A stretch of 64,000 nucleotides of DNA from Oscillospiraceae bacterium (GTDB lineage Bacteria > Bacillota > Clostridia > Oscillospirales > Acutalibacteraceae): assembly GCA_031262985.1 (NCBI GenBank), contig JAISGQ010000005.1, forward strand, positions 1 to 64,000. The letters run 5' to 3'. Shown one piece after another: positions 62,001 to 64,000 of the stretch. The translations under genes were made by a program, and so were the position numbers. The notes below the pieces were generated by a model, which did not search any database, was not told the DNA's origin, and was given only the letters and a program-made list of their open reading frames with translations. Each line of letters opens with the position of its first letter. Position 1 is the stretch's first letter.

Positions 62001-62900
62001 ATGCAAAACCGCCTATTTGAAATCATCTACATCCTGCTGAATCAAAAATCCACCACGGCGCGGGAGCTTGCTGAGCGGTTCGAGGTGTCGCAACGGACTA
62101 TTTACCGCGACATTGACGCGCTTTCGCTTGCGGGCATCCCCGTCTACACCGAGAAGGGCAAGAACGGCGGCATATCGCTACTGCCGGACTTTGTTCTGAA
62201 TAAATCGCTCCTCTCCGAAAAGGAACAGCAGGAGATTTTGTCGGCGTTGCAGGGCTTGGCGAGTGTGAAAACCGATGAAACCAAAGAGGTTTTGGGTAAG
62301 CTCTCCACCTTCTTCAAAAAACCCGCCGTCCCGTGGATGGAGGTGGACTTCTCCGACTGGGGTTGGCGAACCTCCGGCGCGTTCGCGGCGTTCAAGACCG
62401 CCATCATGGAAAAACGTGTCGCGGAGTTCGACTACTACAGTACATACGGCGAGAAGACTCGCCGCCGCGTCGAGCCGATTCAATTGTGGTTCAAATCGCG
62501 GGCGTGGTACATCCGCTGCTTCGATTTGGACAAGAACGACCTGCGGCTGTTTAAGCTGACGCGGGTGAAAAATCCCGCTGTGACCGACGAGCATTTCACC
62601 GAGCGGGATTTGCTTGCAGTCAAGCCTACTCCTCCCGAACACTCCCGCCACAAGCCGGATGTGACGCTGAAAGTAAAAATCGCGCGTGAGATGACCTACC
62701 GCGTCTATGATGAGTTCGACGAGGATAATGTAGAAAAGCAACCGGATGGCAGCTATATCGTCGCCGTCACATGGCAGGAGGACGCTTGGGTGTACGGCTG
62801 GATTCTGTCGTTCGGTGAGTATATAGAGGTGCTGGAGCCGGATTATATCCGAGGGATTATCCGCGAAAAAGCGAAAAAAATCGCGGGAAAATATTTATAA
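62001..62900 (+). CDS. HTH and WYL-domain transcriptional regulator
   Basis: A 299-residue regulator of the YafY/PafC type. The N-terminal HTH (about 1-60, RLFEIIYILLNQKSTTAREL and FEVSQRTIYRDIDALSLAGI) binds DNA; the WYL domain (about 135-220, ESRAWYIRCFDLDK-like core) senses a ligand. The ATG at 62001 has GAGGGAG seven bases upstream, located in the decayed radical SAM fragment. A GyrI-like gene follows after a dispersed repeat; such pairs often act together, but target genes are unknown. Confidence 0.9.
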   Translation: MQNRLFEIIYILLNQKSTTARELAERFEVSQRTIYRDIDALSLAGIPVYTEKGKNGGISLLPDFVLNKSLLSEKEQQEILSALQGLASVKTDETKEVLGKLSTFFKKPAVPWMEVDFSDWGWRTSGAFAAFKTAIMEKRVAEFDYYSTYGEKTRRRVEPIQLWFKSRAWYIRCFDLDKNDLRLFKLTRVKNPAVTDEHFTERDLLAVKPTPPEHSRHKPDVTLKVKIAREMTYRVYDEFDEDNVEKQPDGSYIVAVTWQEDAWVYGWILSFGEYIEVLEPDYIRGIIREKAKKIAGKYL

Positions 62901-62941
62901 TATGACACGACGTAGTCAAATTACGGGGTGTACAATAGTGT

Positions 62942-63046
62942 TATAGTTAATTACTTAGAAAACACCAAGAAAACACGGGCGAAAAGCCCGAATTTGTGCG
63001 GTTTTCGCCCGTGGAGGCTTGATTGTTTTCTTGTTAATTTAGTATA
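62942..63046 (+). repeat. Dispersed palindromic element, copy D
   Basis: TATAGTTAATTACTTAG start, CACGGGCGAAAA and TTTTCGCCCGTG pairing over 12 bp, an alternative CGGGC/GCCCG pairing, GGAGGCTTGATTG, and a TTAATTTAGTATA end. It is the best-preserved copy, between the WYL and GyrI-like genes. Confidence 0.88.
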
Positions 63047-63070
63047 TAACGTGGCTTGGAGGATGAAAAT

Positions 63071-63538
63071 ATGCAGACAAAACGCATACAAAAAGACGTA
63101 TTCGCGGTTATAGGCAAAGCTGGAGAGGGTGCTACGGCTAACAGCAAGGAGTGGATTCCTCCGCTCTGGCAGGAAGCCAACACGCATTTCAATGAGATTG
63201 CCGCTATCGCTAAAAAGGACGAAAACGGCGTACCGCTCATTTGGGGAGCGATGAACGATGTCACCGAGAACAATAAAATGTGGGGCGAACGCGGCAAATA
63301 CATGGTGGGATGTGAAGCCGATATTGACGCTGAGCCGCCCGCAGGATGGCAAAAGTGGATTGTTCCCGCACAGACTTACTTGGTAGCGGAGTGTACGCAG
63401 GATACATACGGTGAGGTTTTTTCGTCTGTAGTGAACGACCCTAACATAAAAATCGTTGCTACGGTTCATGAACGCTATCCGCAGCCGAGTACGGGGATTT
63501 TGGAGCTTTGGTTTCCGATAGAGGTGGAAGGCAAATAA
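63071..63538 (+). CDS. GyrI-like/AraC-effector-binding-type small-molecule binding protein
   Basis: A 155-residue single-domain protein. KRIQKDVFAVIGKAGEG opening, SKEWIPPLWQEANTHFNEI, PPAGWQKWIVPAQTYLVAEC and the end GILELWFPIEVEGK match the SOUL/GyrI-like fold of integron-associated effector-binding proteins. It probably binds a hydrophobic or cationic ligand. GGAGG lies eight bases before the ATG at 63071. The upstream WYL regulator and dispersed element are its neighbours. Confidence 0.85.
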   Translation: MQTKRIQKDVFAVIGKAGEGATANSKEWIPPLWQEANTHFNEIAAIAKKDENGVPLIWGAMNDVTENNKMWGERGKYMVGCEADIDAEPPAGWQKWIVPAQTYLVAECTQDTYGEVFSSVVNDPNIKIVATVHERYPQPSTGILELWFPIEVEGK

Positions 63539-63587
63539 TTTCAAACTGTTTGCCGATATTGCAAATCTTGTCTTTGCAAACGTCTAA

Positions 63588-63890
63588 TGCGATATTCTCC
63601 CGTCTGTACACCATTATCATTGGTGTACAGACGGGAGAATAACGGCGTATATAGCATACTCAGAGGGAAAGGCTGTTTCTGTCGCCGCTGTCTTAAATAA
63701 TAACGGTGTTTGTTCCCTTGAATTTGTGGCAACTATCCCCGAGTATCGCCGTAGACACTTTGCCGAAGCGGCGTCAATCGCGGCAGTAAATGGTGCTTTT
63801 GCAAATGGTGCGAAGATTATCACCTTACGGGCATTTGACCCTGCAATAAAATTATACGAAAAACTGAGGGTCAAGACTTATGTATGTTGA
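63588..63890 (+). pseudogene. 5'-truncated GNAT acetyltransferase
   Basis: An open frame from 63588 to a TGA at 63888 has no start codon near its beginning. From about 63630 it reads like the C-terminal half of a GNAT: YIAYSEGKAVSVAAVL, VATIPEYRRRHFAEAAS (motif A region, acetyl-CoA binding) and IKLYEKLRVKTYV (motif B). The N-terminal half is missing and its place is taken by a perfect 20-bp hairpin. Confidence 0.75.
63594..63640. repeat. Perfect 20-bp hairpin at the GNAT truncation point
   Basis: Arms 63594-63613 and 63621-63640 around TTATCAT. It could be a terminator for the GyrI-like gene or the scar of a deletion or insertion. Confidence 0.7.
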
Positions 63891-63902
63891 GGAGGAATAA
63901 CC

Positions 63903-64000
63903 ATGATTGAACTACCCGAAGCCTACACCCTCGCAAAGCAAATAGGGGAAACGCTTGTTGGAAAAACCATTATAAACGCAGTAGCCGATAGCCAGCACCA
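63903..64000 (+). CDS. Fpg/Nei-type DNA glycosylase, N-terminal fragment (partial)
   Basis: The first 32 codons (MIELPEAYTLAKQIGETLVG) resemble the N-terminal region of formamidopyrimidine-DNA glycosylase/endonuclease VIII relatives, whose proline at position 2 is replaced by I here but with ELPE retained. The gene runs off the right edge. GAGGAGG lies seven bases before the ATG. Confidence 0.7.
   Translation, partial: MIELPEAYTLAKQIGETLVGKTIINAVADSQH

Overview
The window looks like a chromosomal segment of a spore-forming Clostridia bacterium, probably an Oscillospiraceae or Ruminococcaceae relative. That placement is inferred from gene content: SpoVB-like flippase, YabP, YabQ, PdaB-type deacetylase, HemZ, long HPF, dockerin and cohesin-like modules, and low-GC Gram-positive promoters and Shine-Dalgarno sites. 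I see no rRNA, CRISPR array, complete prophage or intact transposase. One tRNA gene, tRNA-Arg(CCG), is present.

Layout. 1-8812 (minus) is a polymorphic-toxin locus. It holds a 2018-residue secreted Rhs/YD-repeat protein with its DUF2691-like immunity gene, then a displaced Rhs tip with a different toxin, overlapping a leucine-rich immunity-like gene that runs off the left edge. 9097-9939 (minus) is a PdaB-like deacetylase. 10065-31630 (plus) is a dense housekeeping block: recJ, rel, dtd, MBL hydrolase, hemZ, a uridine-kinase-like gene, a zinc-ribbon gene, spoVB-like, mazG, hup, rqcP, yabP, yabQ, divIC-like, S1 protein, fumarase alpha, hpf, DUF951, prfA, tsaC/sua5, coaE, lytic transglycosylase and M18 aminopeptidase. 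31839-46440 is more accessory: high-molecular-weight rubredoxin, lysA-like, small unknown proteins, a minus-strand redox/HAD run, an sdpRI-like pair with twin operators, a sortase-type fibro-slime surface protein, and htpG under a CIRCE operator. 46633-51332 has a radical SAM gene, an LCP ligase, a DMT transporter and a ROK kinase.

52149-60753 (plus) is the most striking protein-coding region. Two single-pass membrane proteins with cohesin-like ectodomains and very acidic cytoplasmic tails flank a secreted N-acetylmuramoyl-L-alanine amidase ending in a type I-like dockerin. A 1205-residue membrane-anchored beta-helix protein follows. This suggests a surface system that docks a cell-wall hydrolase onto membrane-bound cohesins. 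60852-64000 holds YjbQ, a ComEA-like HhH protein with a probable ATT start, a decayed radical SAM fragment, a WYL regulator, a GyrI-like protein, a truncated GNAT and the start of an Fpg/Nei-type glycosylase.

The noncoding DNA is rich in structure. Two copies of a roughly 200-bp array of six hairpins, downstream of rqcP and of prfA, differ by paired compensatory substitutions and paired indels in four of the six stems, which is strong evidence that the folded form is conserved. A separate palindromic element of about 105 bp occurs four times, one copy sitting inside a 268-bp element with 17-bp terminal inverted repeats.
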